NCBI GenBank assembly: GCA_019426215.1 | Contig: CM033400.1 | Location: 23,482,568-23,546,567, forward strand | Direction: 5' to 3' | Source: Buddleja alternifolia | Lineage: Eukaryota > Streptophyta > Magnoliopsida > Lamiales > Scrophulariaceae | DNA: 64,000 nucleotides | Shown: positions 34,853 to 45,961 of the stretch, one piece after another | How the letters are laid out: each line of letters begins with the position of its first letter | How positions within the stretch are numbered: the stretch's first letter is position 1 | Made by a program: the position numbers and the translations under genes | Notes under the pieces: generated by a model | Seen by the model: only the letters and a program-made list of their open reading frames with translations | Databases searched by the model: none | Told to the model about the DNA's origin: nothing

Positions 34853-36185
34853 CCTGAAAGAGTGCTGACTTTTCTAAGAAAGTAGCAATCTCAGGCTTGG
34901 GAACAAGAGTAGATTCAATAATATTTTCAAAGGGAGGAGGAGGAGGAGCACTTTCAGGTTTTGCAGTCACTGACTCGACTGGTGCACTCACAGATTCTCT
35001 TGGAGTAAACCAAGGAGTACGCTTTTATGCTAGCGGTACTTATTCTTCTTCTTTAGCTTCTTCCTCTAGAGAGAAGATAAACACTGGAGAGAGAGAGGGT
35101 GATTTAGGAGAAGGAGGGAGGCTTGTGCTTCTTCTTTGGCTCTGGCTTCTTCTTCTGCTTCTTGGCTGGCTTTGATGGCTCAGCAACTTTCAAAGAGATT
35201 TTTCTTTTAGGTCGCTTTACCATCACTTCCTCTTCAGATGATGATGAAGACGAAGTTGCTTGCTCTTCATCATCACTGCGAATAATACCTTCCACAAGGA
35301 GTCGCTCACGCTCTTCCTTGGGAACCGCTGTACCACCCCGTCGCTTGGGTTTCAATAGCTCCACGGCCATCTTTTTCCCATAGAACTTAAGCGCCGGGAC
35401 TTTTTTACCAGCGGTGTTAATGAAACTGCTAGGAAAGATCATGCAAGCAATGAGCCAACATAAAGAACCGCATGACTTTTTGGAATTATTGAGGGAGGAA
35501 AGCAGTGACTTGAGACCTCTGAATTTTTTGAATAAATTAATATAGGTAATCTAATTTATATTGACTCAGCCATCGCTGTTTCAAAGCGATTAAAGACGTA
35601 CAATGACCAATTTATCTTCAACTTGGTCAGAATGGCTACCATCATCTTATATTGAATGTTTGAGATCTTATTGAAGCTAGCTTTCCTGCAATCTATCATC
35701 TTTGAGCAAATGTCAGCTAAAATGACATATTCGCCCTTCATTTCATTCTTCTTAAAGTTCAGTTCTTATGCAGCGTCTACTTCATCTTTCTTGACCAATG
35801 CCTAGATCTTGGTGGCATCTCCAAGAGTGACTTCTTCAAATTCTCCTCCATAGTTAGGTAGTTGCAGTAAGGAAGATCAAAGTTGAGGAATGAGAACAAA
35901 GCTCTCGCGGGCAAACAAAAAGACGTAGGAAATGGAGGTTCCATCGTAAGAAATTTTGGCATTCTTGAAGAAAAAAGGGGTTTCTACCTCATAAATATTT
36001 GAATGGGAAGTAATCATTTCTCGTAAACCTGATTCTTGGATAAGGGGAAGAACAGTCCTCAGAGGAAAGTTCTGGTTATCGAAAAGATAGTCCCAATTTA
36101 CTAGAAATCCAGCATTGACTGTGATTGGTTTCGGAGTTTTGGAAGATTTTTCGGTGGTAGATTTGGAAGATTTTAGTGGCGCCAT

Positions 36186-37001
36186 TGATGAAGGTTTGAA
36201 GACGTTTTGAAAGAGTTAGAAAGAATGATTTTTGCCTTGAGAGAGTTTTTACAGTAAGGAAAGTTTTGAGAGAGATAAAGCTTTTCTGTAAAATTTATGG
36301 AGGTTTTAAATAAAGGCAAAAAGTAACTCTTCAATAGCTTGGATAAATGCCACGTATCAAGAAATTAATTTTGGAAATAACAAAAATTAAAAATTATTTG
36401 TTTAGTCTAAAAAGGTGCGGTAAATGGGTTAACTGCTGCGAAATATAAAACTTTGGAGTCTGCAGTTACTTTTTAAAAAACGTTTAAATTTTTGAAAATG
36501 TTCAGCGTACGTTGCACGCACTTAATGGTACACTGACACGTACCTAGGCACATGGTTGTACTGAACCGCCTATTTATAGGAATTATTAATCGTCAGTTTG
36601 ATTTGATAGGAGCGCATGGACAGTTGTCAAATCTTATCTTTTGGACTTATCCACACGCTATCTTCCAGCGATGAAAATAATGCATGAATTTCAGAAAAAG
36701 TACTTAGCGTTTAAGTGGGAATATTCTTAACGCTGAAGTCTTTAATAAAGTTCAATCGCTTTGGAAAGACATTTTCATTTAATTTTATTAGAGATTGATT
36801 TTGTCATGCATAACGGATAAACGCTAATGATTAATGAACAAAATTTTGAAATTAATTTTTGATCATAGATGCTTATTGATTCGAACAAGTATAATTTTAA
36901 AGTTCTCCCTAAAATTGATAACTCATTATTGCTCAAAACAATATATAATAAAGTGGATTCCCCCTAAATTATATGTCTATAGAAGATATGATGCTTTATG
37001 A
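36186..37001 (-). other. Spacer between RNase H and the accessory gene (possible internal promoter)
   Basis: No frame of note. On the minus strand it has a plant-like TATA box (tataaatagg, 36578-36571), a second TATA-like tttatttaaaa near 36315, and a pyrimidine-rich leader (ctttatctctctcaaaac...) just before the ATG at 36185. Confidence 0.5.
36571..36578 (-). promoter_or_regulatory. TATA-like box upstream of the accessory gene
   Basis: Minus strand cctataaatagg, the same core as in the LTR promoter of this family, 386 bases upstream of the accessory ATG. Confidence 0.4.
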
Positions 37002-37620
37002 TTAAGCGTTTAAATCAATCATACCTAGTTCACTTCTCAAACTGAGAAAGCATTGTTCGTTGAGCGCTTTGGTGAAGATATCTGCTAGTTGTTTGTCAGT
37101 ACCAATGAAATGCATGGAGATATCTTTCTTTTGAACATGGTCGTGCAAGAGATGGTAGCGAATGTCAATGTGTTTAGTTCTAGAATGAAAGACTGGATTT
37201 TGGGTCATAGCTAAAGCGTTTTGGTTATCACAATGGATTGGGGTAGGGCCTAAGATTGTTCTATAATCACTAAGTTGTTGCCTCATCTAAAGGATTTGTG
37301 CACAACAGCTCCCAGCAGTTACATATTCTGCCTCAGCCGCAGAAGTCGCTATGGATTTTTGTTTCTTACTATGCCACGGAATTAGTTTATCACCTAGAAA
37401 TTGACATGTACCACTAGTACTTTTCTATCTATTTTGCATGCTGCAAAATCTGCGTCTGAATAACCAATTAGTTCAAAAGGAGAGTCCCTTGGATACCATA
37501 AGCTCACATTTTGTGTGCCTTTTAGGTATTTGAGAATTCTCTTTGTAGCATTTAAGTGTGATTCTTTAGGATCAGTTTGAAAGCGTGCACACATGCATAC
37601 CGAAAATATAATATCAGGTC
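37002..37620 (-). pseudogene. Copia RNase H (Sirevirus-like element)
   Basis: Minus strand. 37594-37394 has the tail of the RT/RNase H linker (YLKGTQNVSLWYPRDSPFEL) and the first catalytic Asp in YSDADFAACKIDRK. Around 37370-37300 the GTCQFLG and SAAEAEYVTAG boxes (catalytic Glu) can be read with stops. 37286-37002 holds IHCDNQNALAMTQNPV (catalytic Asp), TKHIDIRYHLLHD and DIFTKAL, the typical Copia C-terminus. It is broken by frameshifts. Confidence 0.88.
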
Positions 37621-38730
37621 TACTAAAGGTAAGATAGAGAAGTGATCTAATGATACCTCTATAGTTAGTGATATAAATTTTCTTCCCACTTTCATTTTTA
37701 TCTAACTTAAGCGTTTGGCTTATTGGAATTTTGAAGATGATGTATTTTCCATACCAAATTTCTTAATCATATCACGTGTATATTTAGTTTGGTTAATAAA
37801 TATGTCATTAGGGAGTTGTTTAACTTTTAATCCTACGAAGCAAGTTAATTCACCCATCATGCTCATTTCAAATTGATCTTGCATCATTTTCGAAAAATTT
37901 TCACACAATTGCTTATTAGTAGATCCGAATATAATATCATCAACATATATCTGGACTAACAGAATATCTTCATTATGGGTAATTTTAAATTACGTTGTAT
38001 GAACACTACCTTTTGAAAAGCCTTTACCTATAAGGAAGATAGAGAGAGTGTCATACCATGCTCTTGGTGCTTGTTTAAAGTTGTAAAGTGCCTTATCTAA
38101 TTTGTAAATCATACTTTTCCCATGGTCCTTGATGAATCCTGGTGGTTGCTCCACATAAACTTCTTCTTGGAGTTTACCATTCAGGAAAGCACTCTTCACG
38201 TCCATTTGGTACACTATGAGCTTATTGAATGCGACAAATGCTAGAAACATCTGAATTACTTCAAGACGGGCTACTGGGTCATACGTCTCATCAAAACCAA
38301 TACCCTCTTCTTGACAATAACCCTAAGCTACTAATCTGGCTTTGTTTCTTATAAAAATGCCATCTTCATCCATCTTGTTCCTAAAAATCCATCTAGTCCC
38401 AATAACTCCTTGGTGAGTTGGTCTTGGTACTAGCGTCCAAACCTTGCTTCTCTCGAATTAGTTAAGCTCTTCTTGCATCTCTTCTACCCAACTTGAATCA
38501 TTGAGTGCTTCATCCACTTTTTTTGGTTCGATTTGAGATAAAAAACTTGCAAACATAGCCTCATTGATTGTAGCGGCCCTACTTCTACCAGGTGTTTCAA
38601 TATCTCCAATCACTAGCTCTGGTGGATGATCTCTAAGCCATTGACGATCTGGTTGGAATGGATTGAGAGACTCTTGATCATCAATCGTTTGATCCTCATT
38701 TGTCTCTTGCGCAGTTGCTACGTCATTCAT
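37621..38730 (-). pseudogene. Copia reverse transcriptase (Sirevirus-like element)
   Basis: Minus strand. Recognisable blocks are the start (WVEEMQEELN, then FERSKVWTLVPRP), [46 protein letters not shown] (first catalytic Asp), [19 protein letters not shown], then IYVDDIIFGST (catalytic YVDD intact). Stops occur at 38458-38460 (TAA) and 38323-38325 (TAG), both at positions where Gln is conserved in Copia RT. Confidence 0.92.
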
Positions 38731-39248
38731 AGTTCCAATTTGCTCTTGATGATCATTCTTTTCATGATCATCAGCGATTCTTACAGTAACATCATTGATA
38801 ACCTCATGAGTAATCTAGAATTGGGCACAAAGATCTCATTATCCTCATCATCATCACTATCATCACTAAGATTGATTTATGACGCTTGTTGGACAAGATC
38901 TTCAATTACTACATCATCAGGATTAACCTTACTCGGTTCTTGGTTAACATCATCAAACACAACATGAATGGATTCTTCAACCTTTAATTTGATCTTATTT
39001 AGGATGAGAAAACTCTTTCCATTCTTGGGATAGCCTAGAAAGATTCCCTCATCCGCTTTTGGATCAAATGTCCTTAGACTTTGGGATCCATTGTTATAAA
39101 TGAAACATTTTGAACCAAATACATAAAATTACGAAACGTTATGCTTACGTCCCTTACACAACTCATATGAAGTTTTCTCATGTTGCTTGTTTATCATACA
39201 CCAGTTCTGAGTGTAGCAAGCGATATTAATAACTTCGGCCTAAAACTT
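38731..39248 (-). pseudogene. Integrase C-terminal region and acidic linker to RT
   Basis: Minus-strand text includes AEVINIACYTQNW, KTSYELCKGRKHNVS, FDPKADEGIFLGYPKNGKSF and a Ser/Asp-rich linker (INLSDDSDDDEDNEIFVPNS), all typical of the Copia integrase tail. Several in-frame stops interrupt it. Confidence 0.8.
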
Positions 39249-40215
39249 TTAAGGCAACTTGGACTCTGCTAACATTGTCCTAGCAGCTTTTTTAAGCATT
39301 CTGTTTCGTCGCTCGGCAACTCCATTTTGTTGAGGTGTTCTAGGAGCAGAATACTCATGAAGTATTTCAAAATCTGTACAAAACTTCTCAACAAATTGGT
39401 TAGTAGATTCAGTTCCTCTATCGCTTCTAATTCTCGTCACCTTTAAATCTTTTGAGGTTTGTAGTTGATGAATTAGCATTGTGGGCTTGACACTAATTTC
39501 ATCTTTGGTCGCTAGGAATTCTACCCATGTATAGCGAGAGAAATTATCAACTATTACTAGCGAATACTTTTTACCACTAACACTCATGATTTGAATAGGA
39601 CTAAACAAATCTAAATGCAACAGTTCAAGAATTCTAGAAGTAGATAGGTATGGTTTCTTCTTAAAAGATGATTTGACTTGTTTACCCATTTGGCATGCAT
39701 CACATAAGTGATTTTTCTGAAAGGAACCTTTAGGTAATCCCTGTACTAGATTTAGTGATATTAACTGAGAGATTGACTTAAAGTTGAGGTGATTCATTTT
39801 TCTATGCCATAACCAACCCAATTCATTTTGACTCTTAGCAACAAAGCATGTGAAGTTGTTATCAATTGTAGAATCCCAATGTACTAAATACACGTTGTTT
39901 GTTCTTTTTGCTCTTAATTTAGTAGACTTAGTCTTAGCATCGTTAACATAGCAGCAGTCGCTTGAGAATTTGACTTCAAAGCCTTTATTACAAAATTGAC
40001 TAATGCTCAATAAATTATGCTTAAAACCCTCAATATAATATACATCATTAATCATGATGTTCTCCCTATGCATGATACCTATACCTTTGGTTTTACCTTT
40101 GGAGTTATCATCGAATATAATGTGAGGACCGTTGGTTGCACGATAGTTGACCAAGAGATCTTTTGAGCTAGTCATGTGCCTTGATGACCCACTATCAATC
40201 TAGGTACCTGCATTT
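39249..40215 (-). pseudogene. Copia protease end and integrase (Sirevirus-like element)
   Basis: The longest pol frame of the element (308 codons from a methionine at 40175; the frame extends upstream to the IDSGSSRHM block near 40205-40172 at the protease-integrase junction). The integrase shows the HHCC zinc site (HRKMNHLN ... CDACQMGKQ), the first catalytic Asp in LLHLDLFSPI, the second in IRSDRGTES, and the Glu in NGVAERRNR. Spacing fits a D,D-35-E core, so the catalytic triad is complete here. Downstream (39248-38731) the integrase C-terminus and linker are frameshifted. Confidence 0.92.
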
Positions 40216-40559
40216 AAAGGGTAGTTCTAATTCTTCTTAGGTACCCATGTTGTCTTGGGTCCTTCAATGTTAGTGACTTTAGTTTGAATTAAAACTTTTG
40301 AAACCCATATTTGCCTTGTCTTCATTACGGGAAGATTGGCCTTCTTGGGTTTTGGTTTGTGTTGTGTGTGCTTTTTAGGTATACAGTAATACCCTCGATT
40401 ATAATAGTAATCATAATCATAATCATCATAGTATCAATAATATGATCTAGATCTTTGAGGATATTGACGCTGGTATTTCCTTAGCATTGGCGTAGGAGTC
40501 GCTTTTGGCGATTGACGCTTAGCTTGTGATTCACTTGTAGATGGTTTATCCCTAGCCTT

Positions 40560-41013
40560 TTAAGCGTTTGCATGAACCTTCTTTTGTGAATCATTCACTT
40601 TCGTCTTCTCCTTATTGCCTGAGTTGGTATTGACCTTCTCATTTGGCCTCTTACCATTGTCTTCGGGTTTATTTAACATTTGATTGTTTAAACTCTTCTC
40701 AACAATTGAATACACCTTTTCCCTTGTTGGTTGCCGTAACTTTAGATGTTTTTTATTTTTGACCAAATTTATCACAACCTAAACCGGTCTTTTCTCCAAA
40801 ATGTCTGGTTACCTCAGTCACATTATCTAGGTTTCTTGATGCTTTGGATAATGATGAGACAAGCTGTTTTGATTTGGTAAGTCTAGCGATCAATTCAGCT
40901 TCTCTCTTAACTATTATGTCAATATCATTTTTTAATTGGATAATTTCACTCTCAAGTGATTGATTCTTCTCAATACATTGTTGCTGAACTTGCAACTCTG
41001 CCTTGAGCTTCAT
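40560..41013 (-). pseudogene. Gag C-terminal coiled coil (Sirevirus hallmark)
   Basis: 41013-40756 encodes a heptad-rich helix (QQCIEKNQSLESEIIQLKND...) followed by the KTGLGCDKFGQK box that ends the coiled coil in Sirevirus gag. 40775-40560 is a Lys/Asn/Gln-rich tail. A frameshift separates the two. Confidence 0.75.
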
Positions 41014-41329
41014 TTTATCCCTAGTGAACGATGAAATAGTATCGAAGTGATTTTGATATATCTTGGCGGCATCTTGACAATCTTTGTATTACTCAGTTAC
41101 TTTGTCAAGTAGTTTATCATAAGAAAGAGGATGAGATAATTCAGTGTTTACCTTAGATAGCGAGTCATCAGACGCTTCTTCATCTCTTACCATAAGACAA
41201 ACTAACGCTGAGTCGCTTATTGGCTCATCATCACTGCTTTCATCTGATGATTCCAAATCTCTTCAGGTGTAGAGAATAGTTCAAATTCCGCTAGCAAACC
41301 TTGTTGGGGAAGGTTTCTCCTGAATTTGT

Positions 41330-42437
41330 TTCTATTCGCATAATCTTACCTTGTGGGCTTAGATACATTCGGATAAGGGCAATTTACCTGGTAGTGCCCT
41401 GGTTTCCTGCAATTGTAACTTAAGTTAGTTTTCATTTTCTGTTCGGTGGTTAATCGCTTGGAAATATTTGGCACTGAAACATTTTGTACTGGAGACGGAG
41501 GCGCTTGGTATTGAACTGGTGCTGCAGGCTAAGGAGCAGAATACACTGGCGCTTAACTGAGGTGCTGGTGAGGGGGGAGGAGTTTGAAATGATGTTTGTT
41601 CACTAGGGTTTCTATTTTCGTATCTTAGAAACTTCTTGAATTTCTTAACTAATAATGTCATTTCCTTTTCCTCATTCTATTCTGTCACTTTCACCTCACT
41701 GACTGACTTTCCCTTGATCTTATTAGTAGCTATCAGGGATCCTGATTCAATCGCCGATGTAGAAGTCATTGTGTCGCTGACTTCTCCTAGTTCAAATTCA
41801 AATGCCTTTAACTCTGAAAATACATGTTCCGGAGTTAGAATTTCCAACGTTTGTGATTCTTTCCTGGCAACCGTCTTGATCAAATACTTGCTTGGAAGAC
41901 TTCTGAGTATCTTGTTGACCATTTCCTTGTTAGTCAACTCCTTGTCTAATGATGCTAACTCTGTAATGAGCGAAGTGAACCTTGCATCCAATTATTCTAG
42001 CGTCTCGTTGGGCTGCATTTTGAAATGCTCAAATTTTTGCATGGCTATGGAGAGCTTGTTCTCCTTCACCTATGTTGAACCTTCACATACTATAGCCAAC
42101 TTATCCCATATCTCTTTTGAAGTCTTACATTGCTTGATCTTGTTAAACAATGCATCATTGTCTCCTAACGCTGAGTATAGAGCGCTGAGTCCAACATTAT
42201 CTAGATTTGCTCTTTTTCAATCTTCTAACGTCCATTCTAACTTGGGCTTCTCGACATAACCATCTGGAGTAGCCTCAGTCGCTTCAGGGGCTCGAGTTAC
42301 AACTTTCATGATCTGAATGGGGCCATCTGTAATTACATCACACATCTCATTATCACATGAACATAAATATGCAAATGCTCTAAGTTTCCATGAATCACAA
42401 TTGATTCAACTAGCTTAGGCCTTTTGTTAAAAGCCAT
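41330..42437 (-). pseudogene. Copia gag (Sirevirus-like element)
   Basis: Starts near an ATG at 42437 (MAFNKRPKLVES), about 95 bases after the PBS. Readable blocks include ALYSALGDNDALFNKIKQCK, SKEIWDKLAIVCEGS and LDARFTSLITELASLDKEL, which belong to the UBN2-type gag domain of Copia. Near 41410 a zinc knuckle reads SYNCRKPGHYQVNC, in which the first Cys of CX2CX4HX4C is replaced by Ser. Many stops are present. Confidence 0.85.
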
Positions 42438-42531
42438 GATATGGGGTTAAAATAAATAAAGCGACTAAGTTTAGAAAAATGGATCTAAGCAAGCAGTTAC
42501 GCTCGGAAACACTTAAGTTTCTACTTCAATT

Positions 42532-42543
42532 GCTCTGATACCA
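42532..42543 (-). promoter_or_regulatory. Primer-binding site (tRNA-iMet), Sirevirus-like element
   Basis: Minus strand tggtatcagagc, two bases downstream of the 5' LTR end, is a perfect complement of the plant initiator-Met tRNA 3' end. Confidence 0.92.
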
Positions 42544-42545
42544 CT

Positions 42546-44044
42546 TGATGGTCCCAAATGGCATACAAAAGGGTCTAGAAGGGGGGGGGGGGGGGGGGGG
42601 GGGGAATAGACCCTGACATCTTTTACGACTTCAAAAATTTTGTATCACTTTTAAAGATTTGAACGCTTAGAGAGCTAAGCGCTAGGTCAGGCACTACAGT
42701 AAAGATAAATTAGACTTAGTAATTTTCACAATTTACCAAAGTAGGGTAAATCTTAGATAGCTTAATCAGGGTTAGCACCGCGGAAATAATTTTAAAGCTT
42801 TAGCGTTCGTTTTCGTTAAATAGTCGCCTAACCATTTTACTTGTCTTTTTCAAGATAAATGATAGAATATAAAGTAAGACAATAAGACAGTAAATAACAC
42901 AAGAATTTGTAGCTTCACTGGGTAGTGTAATCCCAGCTACGTCCTTCTTCTCCTTTGAACACTTGGAGAAATTCCACTAAATTGATTATCGAAGCATCAC
43001 ACAGAGGCTTCTACAAAATAGAGGTGGGATGATGATCTTGGGCTCCTTGATCACATGGATTTCAGCACCAATGAAGAACTTCACCAACAAGATTTTCTCA
43101 CACAAAAATACTACTTGTAGAGTCAACAACTTCTTCACACAGATAGATGAGGTTGAGGATTTTGATCACAAATTTGTTTAATTTTAGGAAGTTCAAACAA
43201 CTTAGGATATCTCAATAATAGTGTATGGTATTTCTGTGAAGATGTTTGATATATCTATGACTGTCTAGAATGTATGTAGAAAGCTTGAAAGAATTTTGGT
43301 TATGGAGTTTCTAAGCTTTTCTTGAGAAAATATTTCAGCAAAGTGTTGACCTTCTTGTGTATGTACATGTTGTTTAGGGTTTGCTGAGGTAAGGTATTTA
43401 TAGGCAATTTCTTGGGATTTGTATATTGGACACATGTAGGTGCATGCCTCTCACGCGCGAATGAGTCATACCTTTTCTTTGACATTCCTGAAATCCTGCT
43501 GCACTGATTTGATGTGGCAAGTTTGAACTTTGAAATTCTGACAGTCTAAGCTACTAGGTAGCTTGCTCCGTATACAATTTGTCATTATCACATTTTATGC
43601 TCTTATCAAGCATTTAATGCATTTGAATTTATTTCCCGTTGGAAGTAAATGTCCGTTAAATGATTGAATTTAAGTCGTTAGTGACTTCGGAATTTATTTC
43701 AGGTGAATATGATATTCTTGATTGCTTGATTGCTTTGAGCGCTTGATTTATGCATCCTGAAATAGTCCATAGCGATTGACAGTCGCTTAAGATAAAATCT
43801 TCATCTTCGCTTGAATTCAGACCCTGATCTTCAACTTTATCTCTAATAGATTCACCTAGAATTCTACTAGCGACTTGGTATCCAATACTTAGTCTAAAAT
43901 CTACCAAGATAAAAATTACAAGCTTAACAAAATTACAAACTTTCAAACGCTTATACAATTGTACTACGAAAAACATAAACTTACATTCTTTTGGGATCTA
44001 ACATAAAATCCTATTTTGTCATTATCAAAATGAAATTCCTAACA
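42546..44044 (-). repeat. 5' LTR of the Sirevirus-like element
   Basis: 1499 bp, minus strand start tgttaggaatttcat, end gggaccatca. It carries 24 uninterrupted G at 42581-42604 and a TATA box at 43402-43395. Relative to the 3' LTR it lacks about 10 bases near its outer end. Confidence 0.92.
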
Positions 44045-44162
44045 AGGTCCCATTTAATTTAGCTTTTAAAGCATTCAGGAATGGAAGATCTGCAGATCCC
44101 CCAAAGCTCCCCACATTAAAATCGATTCCGAAACATTGAACTCCCATCTCTAAAATTTGTCT
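44045..44162 (-). pseudogene. Exon-like fragment cut by the Sirevirus insertion
   Basis: Minus strand: an acceptor-like ttatttatag precedes an open frame (QILEMGVQCFGIDFNVGS, then GGSADLPFLNALKAKLNG) that stays open up to the Sirevirus TSD. The text is protein-like, but I do not recognise the family, and the sequence on the other side of the insertion (30006 downward) does not continue a frame. Confidence 0.3.
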
Positions 44163-44536
44163 ATAAATAAGACCCATCAAAATTGAGAGCACAACCAGTT
44201 AAATCCCAACTGGTAATGAGTAAATGTAGAGTGTGAATTTTTTACAATATTATACGGACTTGTGGTAAATTCTTACAAATTTAATATCCTTATTTCATTC
44301 TCTTATTTAAAGGGGTGCTGGGTTAAGTGATTTGTAATGTCAGGAAGAGGTTTTTGGCAAGCAATTTCTGCGATAGGTATATTGTAAAGTAAACGAGCAA
44401 ATTTATTGTTGATGTCCAATAGTGCTGTTTGATTTGTGTGTTAGTATCAATGTATTATTGTTAATTTTCATTGTAACCAATGTATACAATAACAAAACGT
44501 TGCAGTTCGTGTGTAAAATCAATTTTTCAAGATTTT
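44163..44536. other. Non-coding flank
   Basis: AT-rich and without a frame of interest. On the minus strand it would be an intron if the fragment at 44045-44162 is an exon. Confidence 0.35.
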
Positions 44537-45961
44537 TGACACGCTAAAAGTTAACGTGCTTGGTAGCAAGTGCACTAGTCGTGTGTAGTAATAAATGGAC
44601 AAAAAGTCCGGGTTGTCGAACCACGGAGACTTGAATTTTAGTTTAAGATTCGTAATGAAGTAAACAATTAAAGTAAGAGTAAATTCAAATAAAAGTGCAA
44701 AGAACAAGAACAAAGATGAGCAAACGATTGAAACTCAAATATGAAGAGTGACTAAGGCGCATGAGAGGCTCAATTTGATCCATATCCTTATTAAAAATCT
44801 TATTGAATCATTAGACTTATGTTCCTATGGTGAAAGCTCCTAAAGTAAAGAATAACCGATGTCTCGTGATAGACTCCTATACTTAAGTGATGGTTTCCTA
44901 AGTATTTCTACCCGAAAATCTAACCACTAAGCATGCATTAACAAACTAGAGCTTCCTCGATATAAATCGAACGACTTCACCCGGGAATCTTTACCTATGT
45001 CTAGGGCAATTCCTCATTGGTTGCGGGTTATGGTGTGAATTTCATGCACCCTAGATCAAATTTCTTTCGAAATATTCACCTAGGCAATTTATCGAACACA
45101 TGGTGATTAAACACATGTACGTAGAACAAATACAAATTCACAACACATAGCAACACATGAATTGATTCAAACAAACAAGTATTATATAGATACTTCACAA
45201 ATAGGCCTTCACATGGCCTTAGTCTTATAGATCTAGTTCATAAACAATGGTATAAGAAAATCTAAAGCAAACATGTATTTATTCATTGACAAATATATAA
45301 TGAAAGCAATGGAAAACTCCCTAATACACTTGGTTGATGATGAAATCAAGTTGGAAGCTTCAATTCCTTGCCCTTCCTCCTTCTTGTCCTCCAAAATATG
45401 ATTTAGATGGCTATTTTTAGCCCCAAAAGGGCCTAAAAACCGAAAACCCCTTTCTTTTCTTTCATTTTTGGCCTTTATACCTTTAAAACCGCTGTATCGG
45501 CGCCCAGGCGTGACCTAAATGGTGCCTAGGCGCGGTCCAGGTGGACTAAATGGCTTGGGGAATAAGTTGGCTGGCGCCTAGGCGCGGGTGAGGTGGCGCC
45601 TAGGCGCGGGTGAGGTGGCGCCTAGGCGCCGGATGCAGAGTCTGAACCGTTTTCTTGTTTTTCAGCGCAGTAATTGTATTTTCTTCGTAACTTTCTCCAC
45701 GGACCTCGGATTTGGATGATTCAAGTTGCCACGTGAAGCCAAGACAGAGATTTACAACTTTGTAGAACAAAACTTCCTCAAATTCGATGTCAAAATACAC
45801 TTAAATACTGTGTTTTTGTGCACTCTACGTCAATTGCAGTGATTTTCCACGTTTACTCAATAAGCACATAGATTATACGCATATGTGGCATAAATAAACT
45901 GATAAATGAATCTAAAACATAAATGTAAGGGCTTAAAAACACGTAAAAACGACTCTTATCA
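44537..45961 (-). mobile_element. Solo LTR of a Tat/Athila-like Gypsy element
   Basis: Starts tgacacgctaaaag and ends cgactcttatca, flanked by a 5-bp TSD atttt (44532-44536 and 45962-45966). In reverse complement it matches 25152-26457. It contains a 22-bp tandem repeat of ggcgcctaggcgcgggtgag(gt) at 45573-45630. Confidence 0.82.
45573..45630. repeat. 22-bp GC-rich tandem repeat inside the solo LTR
   Basis: Two full units (45573-45594 and 45595-45616) and a 14-bp partial unit ending ggcgcctaggcgcc. Degenerate relatives occur upstream at about 45497-45545. Confidence 0.85.

Larger units (their letters stand above)
31674..36185 (-). pseudogene. Accessory gene between RNase H and 3' LTR (unrecognised product, intron-bearing)
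   Basis: Minus-strand frames follow each other almost without gaps from an ATG at 36185 (MAPLKSSKSTTEKSSKTPK) to a stop at 31674, about 1450 codons. Order: Ser/Lys-rich start and an N-terminal region to about 35556; a Lys/Ser/Glu-rich basic-acidic segment (35442-35104) with possible nuclear-localisation clusters; a Pro/Glu-rich acidic region (34900-34300); a long region (34236-32740) rich in Phe, Tyr and Trp; a coiled-coil-like segment (32543-31983); and a final acidic-basic helix region. Two in-phase or near-in-phase introns of 76 and 78 nt (34514-34589, 34775-34852) sit in the acidic part. Stops and frameshifts show decay, but most of the frame is readable. No signal peptide or transmembrane segment is evident, so I do not call it an envelope protein. 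Its position matches the envelope-like gene of Sireviruses. Confidence 0.7.
30011..44044 (-). mobile_element. Sirevirus-like Copia retrotransposon with accessory 3' gene
   Basis: Two 1.5-kb LTRs bound a 14-kb element on the minus strand. Flanking aggt (30007-30010 and 44045-44048) is a TSD; it becomes aaggt if the terminal LTR base is shared. A PBS for tRNA-iMet and a PPT are present. The order on the minus strand is gag with coiled coil, protease, integrase, RT, RNase H (all decayed), then an extra gene of about 4.5 kb, then the 3' LTR. A long coiled coil after the gag knuckle, ending KTGLGCDKFGQK, is a hallmark of Sirevirus gag, and some Sireviruses carry an envelope-like gene in this 3' position. 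The element is 3-5 kb longer than ordinary Copia elements. Confidence 0.92.

Noticed and set aside
35123..35383. Plus-strand frame with Ser- and Phe-rich text
   Set aside because: Antisense shadow of the Lys/Ser/Glu-rich segment of the accessory gene.
31674..36185. Calling the accessory gene an envelope protein
   Set aside because: No signal peptide, fusion peptide or transmembrane helix is visible. Only the position matches envelope-like genes of Sireviruses.
41636..42259. 207-codon plus-strand open frame
   Set aside because: It is the antisense of the Sirevirus gag region, which has recognisable gag motifs on the minus strand.
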